Source of the DNA: Micromonospora sp. NBC_01699
GTDB lineage: Bacteria; Actinomycetota; Actinomycetes; Mycobacteriales; Micromonosporaceae
Direction: 5' to 3'
Length of the DNA: 64,000 bases
Assembly (NCBI RefSeq): GCF_036250065.1
Contig: NZ_CP109199.1
Coordinates: 5,456,001 to 5,520,000, forward strand
In this document: piece by piece, positions 63,601 through 64,000 of the stretch
Layout: each line of letters starts with the position of its first letter
How positions within the stretch are numbered: the stretch's first letter is position 1
The notes under the pieces: model-generated
The model's input: only the letters and a program-made list of their open reading frames with translations
Databases searched by the model: none
Told to the model about the DNA's origin: nothing
Translations under genes and position numbers: made by a program

Positions 63601-64000
63601 GTGCGGACGACGAGGACGCGCTGGTCGAGCTGGTCCGATCGACGTTGAGGGCGGTCAGCCATGACGCGGTGCTGGCCGGGGTGGTCGGCGTGCTGCGGCT
63701 CGCCGCACGGGTTCGCACCGAGCTGGACACGGTGACCGAGCGGCTCACCACGTCGTTGTCCGCACCGAAGGCAGTGCCGGCGGTCGCCGTGACCGGCCCC
63801 ACCGACGAGCAGCTCGATACGGTGCTGGACGGACTGCGTGGCTCGACCTACGGAACGAGCGGCTCGGCTCACGTCTTCACCCAGTTCCAGGCGTTCGCCA
63901 CCCAGCGGGGCGCCACCACCGGAAGCGGGCCCGCCGTCCGGCTGCACGTCGACGGACCCGCACTGCCGGGCGCCCTGGACTGGTCGCCCCTGCTCGACGG
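60678..64000 (+). CDS. Very large protein of unknown function (partial, runs off the window)
   Basis: From GTG 60678, overlapping the DUF4132 stop, the frame is open for over 1,100 codons to the window end. The N-terminal part is helical (HFLPTFYEQAARLFLAAGQD, YATQLLNKARKAEAQHG); a later part is beta-rich (VEWTWQEAWPYVILGGPTTV). Near residue 700 is an Asp/His-rich stretch (DADANDNDVDDDHD, GDHGHGAGDGDHGW) that could bind metal. Near residue 960 is a low-complexity linker of TTG-T repeats from a 12-base tandem repeat. Proteins of this size next to DUF4132 genes are seen in MoxR/VWA-type loci (family knowledge). I recognise no enzyme domain. Confidence 0.65.
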   Translation, partial: MTGMTTGSGEQTTESLLAVGAVLPTDTAGAGDRAVPLTARTYRHPALGDRLVVRVVDAVLGEGEDIAVGFLGLATAAAPTVVGLGQRRSLAFPEWVLVHHPADGRHALAVVPELQKLAKQARSRPKAALDGHQVIADRFGRTLPHFLPTFYEQAARLFLAAGQDTYATQLLNKARKAEAQHGLPVDLDRLDEVYVEFASAKVVSATGLAGYAKELSAQLPAGEALDRFCRLALRAAAAGVVPSVQSANAVKRLVRAAGKAGAIADGEAAYLTELLRLPVSAEAPAGWWKAHLPAVEALAGRDPAIRGSLLDLMPTDRDDLVTWLVLLSDTGALTGLSDPEVPDTARPRDGSVGWLRRFVSRAGSGHHRRRLPELYPLVERMAGRLRAELADIGETLAVDGDLDLCDLLLTLDVPVAPPKRDSVDLAHWVKTEGERDLLAVAGDDRFVSALRRGLDQLDGQPHALRRMAETPGIRPLLTDWLRARIRHRFATGLPYLPESVDWLGRLPVEAVHLVSDDLRLSGDPGRDGDLGQALGVDLAEHVARSLRGGIIDELGWPEWELAWQEVTGGDHRVEWTWQEAWPYVILGGPTTVRVLGAEGIVLRHDLRIPAGDMWGQPDYHYVDGQLLVYWRSEALGYDPRGYWHSSPDEPQPIHDGQRHANEITLPLPGGGRTTGHGVLHVGDTVIPSQRRIITDGISHWVHVRDADANDNDVDDDHDCGVGDEQGHSTGDHGHGAGDGDHGWREYDPASNTQGRRGMPRFLADLPLDGSRLRTADSWLRPALSDRVTPAAVPVDGLLGWRVVTLPDGSVRGEDLAGRTVTVAPGQEPVAALVLPGDDRPRAVLKGFVLVDPDGVVSATAGPPSSRAYTASAVPLPEQRFLGNMLPRDPAGSAALRRVDRDTAAALLKVALDERRAALAEAAAREATRSGPTSAPRTTIGRPAAVPASMVGAPAGGPGPATTGTTTGTTTGTTTGADDEDALVELVRSTLRAVSHDAVLAGVVGVLRLAARVRTELDTVTERLTTSLSAPKAVPAVAVTGPTDEQLDTVLDGLRGSTYGTSGSAHVFTQFQAFATQRGATTGSGPAVRLHVDGPALPGALDWSPLLD
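63558..63602 (+). repeat. 12-base tandem repeat encoding a Thr-Gly linker
   Basis: Three exact copies of ACCACCGGCACC and a partial fourth keep the reading frame and encode a Thr/Gly linker. This is a likely site of length change between strains. Confidence 0.8.

Noticed and set aside
63558-63602. CRISPR-like repeat
   Set aside because: The 12-base units are contiguous, have no spacers and lie in frame inside a coding sequence.
1-64000. tRNA, rRNA, CRISPR array or replication origin
   Set aside because: I saw no cloverleaf-like sequence, rRNA motif, spaced repeat array or DnaA-box cluster, although a covariance-model search was not possible here.

Overview
The window is high-GC, gene-dense DNA with GTG/TTG starts, many ATGA/GTGA stop-start overlaps, SARP/AfsR-type regulators and secreted proteases. 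It looks like the chromosome of a filamentous actinomycete, probably Micromonosporaceae-like. That placement is inferred from gene content and composition only.

Layout. 1-7.2 kb is a sugar or sugar-acid uptake and catabolic locus. It has an ABC importer (binding protein and two permeases, the second cut by the window edge), a XylR-type regulator, and a divergent operon of a Gfo/Idh/MocA oxidoreductase, a DUF6807 protein and a 2-hydroxyacid dehydrogenase. 7.2-9.5 kb is an arsenic island: arsR-aquaporin-arsC, divergent from an ArsI/CadI-type enzyme, with an operator full of TCTAG half-sites. 9.6-22.2 kb holds a broken SARP gene, an intact SARP-NB-ARC-TPR regulator, a five-gene block of two short-chain dehydrogenases and three alpha/beta hydrolases, and a second SARP regulator carrying two compensating frameshifts. 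22.3-32.1 kb alternates secreted proteases (a metzincin-type protein; an S1 protease with a CBM2-like tail) with LuxR- and XRE-type STAND regulators. 32.4-38.3 kb holds two membrane proteins and a tightly coupled operon of three SDRs and an NhaA antiporter fused to a cysteine-free DsbA-like domain. 38.3-39.1 kb is a graveyard of three gene fragments. A subtilase, a TPR protein, a membrane protein and a frameshifted secreted RCC1-repeat protein follow.

46.9-49.9 kb is mobile-element territory. An IS5-family element with perfect 17-bp ends and CTAG duplications encloses an acetyltransferase gene as well as a frameshifting transposase. Beside it, a truncated IS701-type transposase abuts a truncated SARP gene. 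50-52.4 kb holds a small secreted protein and a TetR/DUF1772 pair with clear operators.

The most interesting locus is 53.6-58.8 kb. A 65-residue precursor has eight cysteines behind an Ala-rich leader ending AAA-Cys. Divergent from it is a fully overlapping operon: NB-ARC regulator, TlpA-like thioredoxin, ABC exporter, S26 signal-peptidase-like protease and MauE-like membrane redox protein. It reads as a self-contained pathway to make, oxidise, cleave and export a disulfide-rich peptide, with no lanthionine, radical-SAM or YcaO enzyme. After it come a tiny acidic ORF with its own promoter and terminator, a perfect GlxR/CRP-type site, and the start of a DUF4132 plus giant-protein operon that runs off the right edge.
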